DNA of 11,131 nucleotides from an uncultured Prevotellaceae bacterium. GTDB taxonomy: Bacteria; Bacteroidota; Bacteroidia; Bacteroidales; Muribaculaceae. Position 1 is the first letter of the stretch. Each line of letters begins with the position of its first letter. This document shows, piece by piece, positions 1-7,143 of the stretch. The DNA is taken from the NCBI GenBank assembly GCA_937898675.1, contig CALEJB010000059.1:1-11131 (forward strand). The letters are read 5' to 3'. Both the position numbers and the translations under genes were made by a program. Below the pieces are notes generated by a model. It was not told the origin of the DNA, did not search any database, and was given only the letters and a program-made list of their open reading frames with translations.

Positions 1-117
1 TTACAATTTTTTAGACCACTATTTTCGATAATTTCTTATCCCGAACTGGCGTAAATATTGATTTTGCGCCCATTTTCACGCGCCACCGCAACGTTACCGT
101 AACCACCTGTGACAGAA

Positions 118-153
118 ACAGCAGGGACCGCCGGCATGGGCGGTCCCTGCTGT
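118..153 (-). terminator. Hairpin terminator after the protease/SemiSWEET operon
   Basis: A perfect 15-bp inverted repeat (118-132 with 139-153) encloses a 6-base loop. It lies 36 bases past the SemiSWEET stop codon. The T-tract on the minus strand is weak (TTCTGTC), so this may be an inefficient or factor-assisted terminator, or an mRNA 3' end stabiliser. Nothing plus-stranded ends here. Confidence 0.65.
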
Positions 154-189
154 CATGCAGATTCTTCTTCGGCTCGGCCGAGGGTGCGA

Positions 190-480
190 TCAACTGTCCT
201 TTTTCTTGAAATAGTCGTTGTACATCTTGATGCCAAACACTATCAGGCTCGCCACGGTGGTGATGACATTGGTAATCAACAGCGGCCAGTTGTCGGTCAA
301 CAGGCCCTGGATGGCAAAGAAGATGCCGCCCAGCGCCGTCATCAGGAAGGTGGGCACCGCGATGCCGTCGGTGTCAAGCGTGCGCATCGTGTGGATGGCC
401 TGAGGCATATAACCAAGTATCAAGCAGGTAGAGGCTATCGTGCCGATGATATTGGATGCTGAAAACAATGTGTCAAACAT
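190..480 (-). CDS. SemiSWEET-type PQ-loop sugar transporter
   Basis: The product is a 96-residue, very hydrophobic protein with three predicted membrane helices at about residues 8-28, 42-61 and 66-86. This is the size and topology of bacterial SemiSWEETs, which dimerise in the inner membrane to let sugars cross. The family PQ motif is visible (GYMPQ, Pro26-Gln27), as is the helix-3 Asn (Asn71, in ITNV) that lines the sugar pocket in characterised members. By my alignment from memory, the pocket Trp of Leptospira SemiSWEET falls on Phe (Phe54/Phe55) here, so the substrate may differ. The charged tail (KKKDS) is probably cytoplasmic. The start codon is 12 bases after the protease stop, with only a weak AAGG nearby, which suggests co-transcription with the protease. 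Family assignment is good; the substrate is unknown. Confidence 0.85.
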   Translation of the reverse strand: MFDTLFSASNIIGTIASTCLILGYMPQAIHTMRTLDTDGIAVPTFLMTALGGIFFAIQGLLTDNWPLLITNVITTVASLIVFGIKMYNDYFKKKDS

Positions 481-492
481 AACCTTAGCCGT

Positions 493-3400
493 TTATTTGA
501 GACCGCACTCGCGCATGAGTTCATCGACGGCGGCCTTGAGCTGCAGGTCCTCGCCGTTGACTACCGTCTCGGGATTGTTGGCAATCTTGATGTCGGGCTC
601 GAGTTGGGTATTCTCCAGGTAACTGCCGTCGGGCAGTTGGTAGCCGATAATGGGCACGCCAAAGATGAGCGAATTGTCTTGCAAGGTCTCCCACGACACG
701 CTCGACATGGTGCCGGGAACGGGCATACCCACGAGTTTGCCCAGCTTGTCATGGCCATAGACCCAGGGCGTGCCGTGCGCGTTGCTGTAGTTGGCCTCGC
801 ACTGCAGCATGATGCTGGGCTTGTTCCAGCGGCGGCTGGGCATGTCGCAAGCCTCGCGGCCGCGAATGACCTGGGTAAAGTACTTCTCGCCGCTGAAGAG
901 GATTTCGATATCCTCGTGCAAGCGGCCGCCGCCGTTGAAGCGGGTGTCGATGATGATGCCCTCGCACTTGTTGAACTTGCCAAGCACCTGGCTGTAGATG
1001 TCGCGGTAGCTGGCGTCGTTCATTGACTCAAGGTGCACATAGCCCAGGCGTCCGTTGGACAGGCTGTCCACGATGTGGGCGTTGCGCTTTACCCATCGGT
1101 CATACATCAGGCTGTTCAATGCGCCCTTGCTGATGGGCTTGACAACCTCTTCCCAGCGCTTGCCGGTCTTGGGGCTGTAGAACGAGAGCAGGGTCTTCTC
1201 GCCGGCCTTGCCGTTGAGCAGTTCGGTGTAGTCGTTCTCCTCGTCGATGGCCGTGCCGTTGATTTTCTCAAGGACGGTGCCGGGCTTCACCTGGCTCTTG
1301 GCCTTGGCAAGCGGGCCGTTGGCAACCACCTCGTCGATCTTGAGGCCGGCGCCGGTATAATTCCAGTCATAGATAAGGCCCAGGTCGGCGGTAGCCTCGC
1401 GGCCGCTGGGATAATAGCGGCCGCCGGTGTGCGACGCGTTGAGTTCGCCCAGCAGCTCGCTCAGCAATTCGGCAAAGTCGTAGTTGTTGTTGATGTGGGG
1501 CAAGAACTTGCGGTAGGTCTCCACATTGGTCTTCCAGTCACAGCCGTGATAGGTGAGGTTGTAGAAACGCTTCTCGATCTGCTTGTCCACATGGTTGAAC
1601 ATGTACTCGCGCTCGGCGGCGAGGTCCATCTTCATGTCGGCGGTGTATGAGATGGGGGTGAGCTTGTCACCCGAGGTGGCAAGTTTCTGCATCTTGCTGG
1701 AAGCCAAGATGTAGAGCGTCTTGCCATCCTTGCTGGCCTGGATGTCGGCAGCGCCGCTGCCCAGCTTGCTCAGCAGTTTGGTCTCATGCTTGCGCAGGTC
1801 CATCTTCCACAGGTCATATCCCTTCTCAAACGACGACAGGTAATAAAGCGACTCGCCGTCGGGGGTTACCATGCAGCCGGCGATGCTGCTCGAGTTGGGC
1901 GTCAGGCGCACAATGCGGTCCTCGATGCCCTCGAGCTCGACGTTAAGGCTCTTGTCGGCGGGCTTGGCCTCGGCATTCTTATCGTTCTTTTTGCCTTTTT
2001 TCTTGCTGTTCTTGCTCTCCTCGGCCTTCTTCTCCTCGGCCTTCTTGGCCTCCTTCTCGGCGTCGGTCAGCAGTTCATAGTCCTCCTTGTTGAGGCGGTA
2101 GCGGTCGAGGGCGTCCTGGTTGACAAACGCCAGGAACACATCGTCCTGCGAGCCCCAGGAGGCATGGCTGCGCATGCCATAGCGGTTGCTGCGGAACATG
2201 ATGGCATTGCCTTCCATCACCCAGCGCGGGTCCTCGCTAAAGTAGGCACTGCTCGTGATATTGGTGATGTCGCCGCCGGTGGCGGGAACGATGCCAACGT
2301 CGGTGTAGGGGTCGCGCTGATTGCCGATGAACTCGAGGGCGAACCACTTGCCGTCGGGCGACCACGAGTAGTTGAACTCGCCGTTGGTCTCATACCATGT
2401 CGAGCCGTCGGTCACGGTGGTCACGGCCTTGGACTTGAGGTCCAGCACCTTGAGGCAAAAGCGGTCCTCGATAAAGGCCAGTTTCTTGCCGTCGGGCGAC
2501 AGGCGTGGGCAGGTGCGCTCAACGGTGGACGATGGCAGCAGCACCTCTTCCTTGATGAGCGTGGCGTTGGGGAAGTTGGGGTCATCCTTGCGGTCGATGG
2601 TGGCGAGGATGAGCTGCCAGTTGCCGTCGCGCTCGCTGGCATAGGCCAGGGTGCGGTTGTCGGCGCCCCACGACACCCAGTTCTCGGCAGCGGGCGTGTC
2701 GGTGATGCGCTTGGTCGTGTTGTACTCGACCGAGGTCACAAACACCTCGCCGCGCACGACAAAGGCCACCATCTTGCCGTCGGGCGAGACGGCAGCGTCG
2801 GTGGCGCCGCGCGACAACGAGAGGCTCTGCACCTGGTCGCTGTCGTCATGGAACAAGCTCACGGCCACCTTGCTGGGCTGGCCGCCGCGCGCCATGGTGT
2901 AGAGTTCGCCATCCTGGGTGAAGCACAGGGTGCCGTCACGGGTGATGGACAAGAAACGCACGGGGTTGACAATGAAGTTGGTCACCGCCGTCAACTGGCC
3001 TGGGTTGTCGAGGGGGAATGAATAGACATTCATCGAGCCGCCGTTGCGCTCACTCAGGAAATACACGGTCTGGCCGTCGGGGCTGAGCACCGGGTTGCGG
3101 TCCTCGCCAGGAATGTTGGTGAGGTTGGTGTGGCGACCTGTCTTGGCGTTATAGCACCAGATGTCGCGGGTGATGGACGAGGTGTGGTGCTTGCGCCACT
3201 CGTCCTCGCCGCCCTTGCGGTCCTGGTAAACCATATATTCGCCCGTCGGGTCCCAAGTGATGTACTCGGCGGGAGTGCCCAGCACGCGGGTGCTGCGGCC
3301 ACCGGCGACGGGAACGGAATAGACCTCGGTGAGGCTGCCCGAGGGGAAGAGCATGCTGCTGGCGGCGTCCTGAATGGCGGCGCTAAAGTAGATGTTCTTG

Positions 3401-3753
3401 CCGTCGGGGCTGAACGACCACGGTGTCTCGCGTGCGCTGTTGCGCGTCAGGCGCTTGGGCTGTCCGCCGGTGGCAGGCATGACATACACGTCATAGTTGC
3501 CCTTGCGGTCGCTGGCAAACGCTATCTGGGTGCCGTCGGGCGACCACACGGGCTGGGTCTCGTAACTGGGCTGCGTGGTCAACTGCACAGCCTGTCCGCC
3601 GCTGCTGGGCACGACATAGATGTCACCCTTGTAACAGAAGGCGATTTTGCTGCCATCGGGCGAGATGCGTGCATAGCGCATCCACAGCGGGCTGTCGGCT
3701 GAAGCCGCTATCGCCGTCATCATGGCAATCATCACAAGAAATTTCTTCATCAT
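493..3753 (-). CDS. Secreted tricorn-like S41 family peptidase
   Basis: This 1086-residue protein has the full tricorn protease architecture. A Sec signal peptide (about 1-19, ASA before Asp20) is followed by two beta-propellers built of PD40/WD40-like blades, with SPDG turns at 31, 71, 115, 224, 323, 419 and 465. After these come a C1 domain (about 700-790), a PDZ domain (about 790-876) and an S41 catalytic domain (about 880-1086). Matching archaeal tricorn (Ser745, His746, Ser965, Glu1023), the tetrad is Ser774-His775 (NASH), Ser990 (NYSNAH) and Glu1047 (YLEN). The residue after the nucleophile is Asn, not Asp as in archaeal tricorn. A Lys/Glu-rich stretch (565-602) interrupts the second propeller. 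Unlike the cytoplasmic archaeal enzyme, this one is exported, so it probably trims peptides in the periplasm. Two ATGs in tandem (3753 and 3750) could both start it. It heads an operon with the SemiSWEET gene. Confidence 0.93.
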   Translation of the reverse strand: MMKKFLVMIAMMTAIAASADSPLWMRYARISPDGSKIAFCYKGDIYVVPSSGGQAVQLTTQPSYETQPVWSPDGTQIAFASDRKGNYDVYVMPATGGQPKRLTRNSARETPWSFSPDGKNIYFSAAIQDAASSMLFPSGSLTEVYSVPVAGGRSTRVLGTPAEYITWDPTGEYMVYQDRKGGEDEWRKHHTSSITRDIWCYNAKTGRHTNLTNIPGEDRNPVLSPDGQTVYFLSERNGGSMNVYSFPLDNPGQLTAVTNFIVNPVRFLSITRDGTLCFTQDGELYTMARGGQPSKVAVSLFHDDSDQVQSLSLSRGATDAAVSPDGKMVAFVVRGEVFVTSVEYNTTKRITDTPAAENWVSWGADNRTLAYASERDGNWQLILATIDRKDDPNFPNATLIKEEVLLPSSTVERTCPRLSPDGKKLAFIEDRFCLKVLDLKSKAVTTVTDGSTWYETNGEFNYSWSPDGKWFALEFIGNQRDPYTDVGIVPATGGDITNITSSAYFSEDPRWVMEGNAIMFRSNRYGMRSHASWGSQDDVFLAFVNQDALDRYRLNKEDYELLTDAEKEAKKAEEKKAEESKNSKKKGKKNDKNAEAKPADKSLNVELEGIEDRIVRLTPNSSSIAGCMVTPDGESLYYLSSFEKGYDLWKMDLRKHETKLLSKLGSGAADIQASKDGKTLYILASSKMQKLATSGDKLTPISYTADMKMDLAAEREYMFNHVDKQIEKRFYNLTYHGCDWKTNVETYRKFLPHINNNYDFAELLSELLGELNASHTGGRYYPSGREATADLGLIYDWNYTGAGLKIDEVVANGPLAKAKSQVKPGTVLEKINGTAIDEENDYTELLNGKAGEKTLLSFYSPKTGKRWEEVVKPISKGALNSLMYDRWVKRNAHIVDSLSNGRLGYVHLESMNDASYRDIYSQVLGKFNKCEGIIIDTRFNGGGRLHEDIEILFSGEKYFTQVIRGREACDMPSRRWNKPSIMLQCEANYSNAHGTPWVYGHDKLGKLVGMPVPGTMSSVSWETLQDNSLIFGVPIIGYQLPDGSYLENTQLEPDIKIANNPETVVNGEDLQLKAAVDELMRECGLK

Positions 3754-3802
3754 AGTTGTATTGGTATATTAATATTGATAATTATGTCATTGCTTGAATG
3801 TG

Positions 3803-3810
3803 CAAATTTA
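3803..3810 (-). promoter_or_regulatory. Candidate promoter -7 element for the protease operon
   Basis: The minus strand reads TAAATTTG, a match to the Bacteroidetes -7 consensus TAnnTTTG. It lies 49 bases upstream of the protease ATG, which leaves a short AT-rich leader. I see no good TTTG at the usual -33 distance, so this call rests on one element and on its position. Confidence 0.4.
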
Positions 3811-3888
3811 CACAAAATCCCCCACCCTGCCACACATTGGGGCGAGAAAATGGGAAATGAACAGGTTTGTGCCCCTATTCTTGCATCG

Positions 3889-3923
3889 TTTGCACCTGCT
3901 TATGAAAAAAAACACTACCTTTG
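3889..3923 (+). promoter_or_regulatory. Promoter of the small lipoprotein gene
   Basis: TACCTTTG at 3916-3923 is a strong Bacteroidetes -7 element. A TTTG at 3889-3892 could be the -33 element, but the 23-base spacing is longer than usual. Transcription should start near 3930, which places the start codon at 3949 and rules out the upstream in-frame ATG at 3775. Confidence 0.65.
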
Positions 3924-3948
3924 TCCATTGCATTCAATGTTTTTTGAT

Positions 3949-4305
3949 ATGAGGAAATTCCATACATTATGCGCGGCCCTGCTGCTGACTGTTGCGACGG
4001 CTGGTTGCTTTGGGCCACCGTCGCTGCAAGAGTTTGTCAACGCCACGTCGCACGAGCTGCCCATCGACCAAGGCAACGGAGTGTCCATGACCGGCATCGA
4101 CATTGACGGGGACTACCTGGTGTTCACCATGAGCCAGGCGAGTATGGACCGCCAGCACCTGCTGCACGGCGCCGACGCCGACACGCGTGAAATGTACAGG
4201 CAGTGCGCGCGCGAAGGCAAAGGCCTCAAAGTCGTGACCGCCGACAGCACGCTGCTGGAACTGTCGCCCGAACAGATGCGGGCCGAATTCCCCGGCACCG
4301 AATAA
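3949..4305 (+). CDS. Small putative lipoprotein of unknown function
   Basis: I do not recognise a family for this 118-residue protein. It begins with a short basic stretch, a hydrophobic core and TAGC with Cys20, which resembles a lipoprotein signal peptide with an imperfect lipobox (Thr at -3). The mature part is polar. It contains a probable beta hairpin (GIDIDGDYLVFTMS, about 49-62) and an Asp/Arg-rich helical segment, and it ends with a helix-like ELSPEQMR. If lipidated, it would sit in the inner or outer membrane facing the periplasm. The open frame extends back to 3775, but a promoter at 3889-3923 implies an mRNA start near 3930, so ATG 3949 is the best start; ATG 3937 is the alternative. 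The gene has its own promoter and a possible terminator, so it is probably monocistronic. Confidence 0.7.
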   Translation: MRKFHTLCAALLLTVATAGCFGPPSLQEFVNATSHELPIDQGNGVSMTGIDIDGDYLVFTMSQASMDRQHLLHGADADTREMYRQCAREGKGLKVVTADSTLLELSPEQMRAEFPGTE

Positions 4306-4353
4306 ACTTGCTGCGCGGTTGCGAGTCTAACATAGAGCACTGCTGTTGCCACC

Positions 4354-4377
4354 AAATGCCGGGCGCGGGCGGCATTT
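4354..4377 (+). terminator. Possible terminator after the lipoprotein gene
   Basis: An 8-bp perfect inverted repeat (AAATGCCG at 4354-4361 with CGGCATTT at 4370-4377) encloses a GC-rich 8-base loop. It begins 49 bases past the lipoprotein stop and ends just before the next promoter. A proper T-tract is missing downstream, so termination is plausible but not certain. Confidence 0.4.
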
Positions 4378-4390
4378 AGGCCCAAAAAGT

Positions 4391-4420
4391 TTTGTATGCG
4401 CCCAAATTGCAGTACCTTTG
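4391..4420 (+). promoter_or_regulatory. Promoter of the DUF1573-meaB-nudix operon
   Basis: TTTG (4391-4394), an 18-base spacer and TACCTTTG (4413-4420) form a near-canonical Bacteroidetes promoter. The start of transcription should fall near 4427, 23 bases before the ATG at 4450. The 14 bases ending in the -7 element (TTGCAGTACCTTTG) are identical to those in the tRNA-Asp promoter at 8590-8603. Confidence 0.75.
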
Positions 4421-4449
4421 TATCAAAAATAACAGAACACCAACACGAT

Positions 4450-4842
4450 ATGACCAAGAGATTCTACATCACCATCATCTGCGCCGCACTCATGGCGCTG
4501 AGCAGCCTTGCCGACGGCACCTATGCCGAGGCCACTTTCACCAAGCTGAGCCACGACTTTGGCACCATCCAGGAGGCCAAAGGCCCCGTGTCATGCGTCT
4601 TTGAGTTCACCAACACGGGCGACAAGCCGCTGATTATCATCGATGCCACGGCATCGTGCGGCTGCACGCGCCCCGAATTCACCACCAAGCCCGTCAAACC
4701 GGGCAAGAAAGGCAAAATCAAGGTAACATTCAGCCCCATTGGCCGCCCGGGTGCATTCAAGAAGACCGTAAAAGTCAAGACCAACTGCCGTGAGCGCAAC
4801 ATCACGCTGCACATCCACGGCACCGTCGTGCCCAAGAAATAA
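4450..4842 (+). CDS. Secreted single-domain DUF1573 protein
   Basis: This 130-residue protein has a signal peptide (about 1-22) and one DUF1573 domain, an Ig-like beta-sandwich common in exported Bacteroidetes proteins and of unknown biochemical role. Family marks are HDFG (35-38), FTNTGDKPL (53-61), SCGCT (69-73) and GRPGAF (98-103). Four cysteines (49, 70, 72 and 113) recur at the same spacing in the next gene product. The CGC pair plus the distant ones could form disulfides or bind a metal; this is inference. An in-frame ATG at 4396 would add 18 residues, but it lies inside the promoter upstream of the expected mRNA start, so ATG 4450 is chosen. It is the first gene of the probable five-gene operon, only 2 bases from the next start. 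Confidence 0.88.
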   Translation: MTKRFYITIICAALMALSSLADGTYAEATFTKLSHDFGTIQEAKGPVSCVFEFTNTGDKPLIIIDATASCGCTRPEFTTKPVKPGKKGKIKVTFSPIGRPGAFKKTVKVKTNCRERNITLHIHGTVVPKK

Positions 4843-4844
4843 CG

Positions 4845-5948
4845 ATGAAACTGCATCGGCACATATTGTCCCTGCTGCTCGCGGCAATGGTCCTGTGCGC
4901 CGCCGCCCAGCCTGCCGTCAAGTGGATTGAACGCAAGCACGACTTCGGCGTGTTCATGGAGCGCGACGGCAAGGTGCACTGCGACATGCCCTTTGTCAAC
5001 ACCGGCAACGAACCCCTGCTGGTGGTCAGAGCCAAGGCCGGATGCGGATGCACCGGGGTTACCTGGCCCGAGCAGGCTGTCCAGCCAGGAGACACCGCAT
5101 CCATCGGCATCACCTACAACCCCACGGGCCGCCCGGGCCAGTTCACCAAGCAGGCCGTGATCTACACCAACTGCGACCCTAACCGCACGATACTCGAAAT
5201 CACGGGAAATGTCATCCCCACCGACGAAACGCTCGACAAACAGTACCCGCTCAGGGCAGGAGACCTGCGCGTGAGCCAGGCCTATATGCCCTTTGGCGAA
5301 ATTCCCCGAAGCCAGAACAAGATGCTGTTCCTGAGCACCTATAACGCGTCCACCGACACGATGCTGCTGACTGTGGAGGGCGATAAGCCCCACATGCACC
5401 CCGCCGTCGTGCCCGACACGGTGCCTCCCGCCCGCGTGGCGGCCATCACGGTGCACTACCTTGCTGCACACGCGCCGCAATGGGGCCTGAACGAGGACAC
5501 CCTCACCATCGTGAGCAAGGCGCTGCACGAGCAGGACAAAGCCGTCGGCGGCACCGCAAATGTCAATGTGACGTCTGTCGTGACCGAAGACTTTGACCGG
5601 TTGACCGACAAACAACGGGCCGACGCACCGGTCGTCGGCACAGACTGCGGCGAGCGCATCGACTTTGGGGTGATGGCGCCAGACACCATAGCGACCCGCT
5701 CGTTCAAAGTCACCAACAGGGGCAAAGACCGGCTCATGATTCGCCGCGTGTGGGTGCCCGAGAACGAGGGCGTGACGGTAACCGTCAACAAACTGGAGCT
5801 CAAGCGCGGCAGCACAGCAACAGTAACGGTGACGGCAAACAGTGCCATGCTGCAGGACATGCTCAACGTGCCGCTCACGGTGATGACCAACGACCCCGTG
5901 ACGCCCCGTCTCACCGTCAGGCTGGTGGGACTGATAACTAAAGACTAA
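4845..5948 (+). CDS. Secreted DUF1573 protein with three Ig-like repeats
   Basis: This 367-residue exported protein has a signal peptide (about 1-21, CAAA before Gln22). Its N-terminal DUF1573 domain (about 25-125) closely parallels the upstream gene product: HDFG at 32-35, FVNTGNEPL at 50-58, GCGCT at 66-70, GRPGQF at 95-100 and TNC ending at Cys110. Two further, more divergent Ig-like repeats follow. One begins near YMPFGEI (147-153) and the other near RIDFGVM (271-277), with VTNRGKDRL (289-297) echoing the NTG..PL motif. The second and third repeats lack the paired cysteines. The ATG is 2 bases after the preceding stop, so translation is probably coupled. The pair looks like a tandem duplication followed by extension. 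Its role is unknown; an envelope structural or binding function is a guess. Confidence 0.87.
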   Translation: MKLHRHILSLLLAAMVLCAAAQPAVKWIERKHDFGVFMERDGKVHCDMPFVNTGNEPLLVVRAKAGCGCTGVTWPEQAVQPGDTASIGITYNPTGRPGQFTKQAVIYTNCDPNRTILEITGNVIPTDETLDKQYPLRAGDLRVSQAYMPFGEIPRSQNKMLFLSTYNASTDTMLLTVEGDKPHMHPAVVPDTVPPARVAAITVHYLAAHAPQWGLNEDTLTIVSKALHEQDKAVGGTANVNVTSVVTEDFDRLTDKQRADAPVVGTDCGERIDFGVMAPDTIATRSFKVTNRGKDRLMIRRVWVPENEGVTVTVNKLELKRGSTATVTVTANSAMLQDMLNVPLTVMTNDPVTPRLTVRLVGLITKD

Positions 5949-5971
5949 AAAACTATACTATACACTGAATA

Positions 5972-7126
5972 ATGGCAGACAAGACAAAGATTACACAACA
6001 CAACAGCGATGAATGCCCCATGCTGAATCATCCCGAGAACGATGACCAGTACACCGGACTGCAGGTCAACAGCGGCGTGGAACAGCCGCCCATGGTCAAC
6101 CCCTACCTGAAGCGCAAGCGCAAGCCGCAACTGACGCCCGCCGAATATGTTGAGGGCATCCGCAAGGGCAACCGCGCCGTGCTGGGACAGGCGGTGACGC
6201 TGGTCGAGAGCCTCAATCCCGAGCACCAAATCGTTGCCCAGGAGGTAATCGAGAAGTGTCTGCCCTATGCGGGCAACTCGCGCCGCATCGGCATCACGGG
6301 CGTTCCCGGCGCCGGCAAGAGCACATCAATCGACGCCTTCGGCATGCATGTCGTCAAGCAGGGGCACAAACTGGCCGTGCTCGCCATCGACCCGAGCAGC
6401 GAGCGCTCCAAGGGCTCCATCCTGGGCGACAAGACGCGCATGGAACGCCTGGCCATCGAACCCGATGTGTTCATACGCCCTTCGCCCTCGGCAGGGTCGC
6501 TAGGCGGCGTGGCGCGCAAGACGCGCGAGACCATCGTGCTGTGCGAGGCCGCCGGCTATGACGACATCTTTGTAGAGACGGTAGGCGTGGGACAGAGCGA
6601 GATTGCGGTGCACTCGATGGTGGACTACTTCCTGCTCATCCAGTTGGCCGGCACCGGCGACGAACTGCAGGGCATCAAGCGCGGCATCATGGAGATGGCC
6701 GACGGCATCGTCATCAACAAGTGCGACGGCGACAACATCGAGCGCGCCAACCTGGCCGCGGCACAGTTCCGCAACGCCCTTCACCTCTACCCGCTGCCGC
6801 CCAGCGGTTTCCTGCCCGAGGTCATCACCTACTCGGGCTACTACGACCTCAACATCGACAAGGTGTGGGACATGATTGACCGCTACTTTGCCCATGTAAA
6901 GCAGAGCGGCTACTTTGACGAGAAACGCCACGAACAGGAGCGTTACTGGATGCGCGAGACCATCAACGAGCAGTTGCTGGCGCGCTTCTACTTCGACTCC
7001 GAGATTGAGCGCCTGCTCAATGTCAAGGAAGATATGGTGCTCGCCGGCAAGCAGACGTCGTTTGTCGCCGCCAGCGATGTGCTCAAATTCTATTACAGCA
7101 AGATTGCCAAGATTGTTCAACAATAA
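5972..7126 (+). CDS. meaB: MeaB-type P-loop GTPase, methylmalonyl-CoA mutase chaperone
   Basis: MeaB (formerly ArgK) is a cytoplasmic G3E/SIMIBI-class GTPase. It loads and protects adenosylcobalamin-dependent methylmalonyl-CoA mutase, the enzyme of the succinate-propionate route. This 384-residue protein shows the Walker A motif GVPGAGKST (110-118), the family stretch AIDPSS (138-143), ETVGVGQSE (202-210) in the switch region and NKCD (249-252) for guanine recognition. The N-terminal 45 residues are polar and unconserved-looking, followed by a basic patch (KRKRK, 47-51) that opens the helical arm. The C-terminal segment (about 312-384) matches the dimerisation region. All nucleotide motifs look intact. 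It lies 23 bases after the DUF1573 gene with no promoter motif in between. Mutase genes (mutA/mutB) are not in this window, so its partner must be elsewhere. Confidence 0.95.
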   Translation: MADKTKITQHNSDECPMLNHPENDDQYTGLQVNSGVEQPPMVNPYLKRKRKPQLTPAEYVEGIRKGNRAVLGQAVTLVESLNPEHQIVAQEVIEKCLPYAGNSRRIGITGVPGAGKSTSIDAFGMHVVKQGHKLAVLAIDPSSERSKGSILGDKTRMERLAIEPDVFIRPSPSAGSLGGVARKTRETIVLCEAAGYDDIFVETVGVGQSEIAVHSMVDYFLLIQLAGTGDELQGIKRGIMEMADGIVINKCDGDNIERANLAAAQFRNALHLYPLPPSGFLPEVITYSGYYDLNIDKVWDMIDRYFAHVKQSGYFDEKRHEQERYWMRETINEQLLARFYFDSEIERLLNVKEDMVLAGKQTSFVAASDVLKFYYSKIAKIVQQ

Positions 7127-7143
7127 CCAAGGTGACTAAAACG

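Noticed and set aside
93..103. Short palindrome GTTACCGTAAC
   Set aside because: Only 5 bp per arm and not attached to any promoter or start; could easily occur by chance.
11..193. 60-codon minus-strand frame at the left end
   Set aside because: It is read through the 118-153 hairpin, lacks any recognisable domain and overlaps the SemiSWEET stop; more likely terminator sequence than a gene.
1786..3021. 411-codon plus-strand frame opposite the protease
   Set aside because: It mirrors the protease coding strand; its low-complexity Leu/Ala/Gly/Val composition is typical of an antisense shadow in GC-rich DNA, and no promoter or motif supports it.
2350..3660. Recurring short DNA words (such as GCCGTCGGGCGA) in the protease gene
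   Set aside because: They encode the repeated SPDG propeller turns, so they are protein repeats and not a DNA repeat array or CRISPR.
3130..3702. 190-codon plus-strand frame opposite the protease N-terminus
   Set aside because: Antisense shadow of the repeated PD40 blades; no independent support.
4521..5615. 364-codon minus-strand frame opposite the two DUF1573 genes
   Set aside because: It spans two well-supported genes and their junction, with shadow-like composition and no motif.
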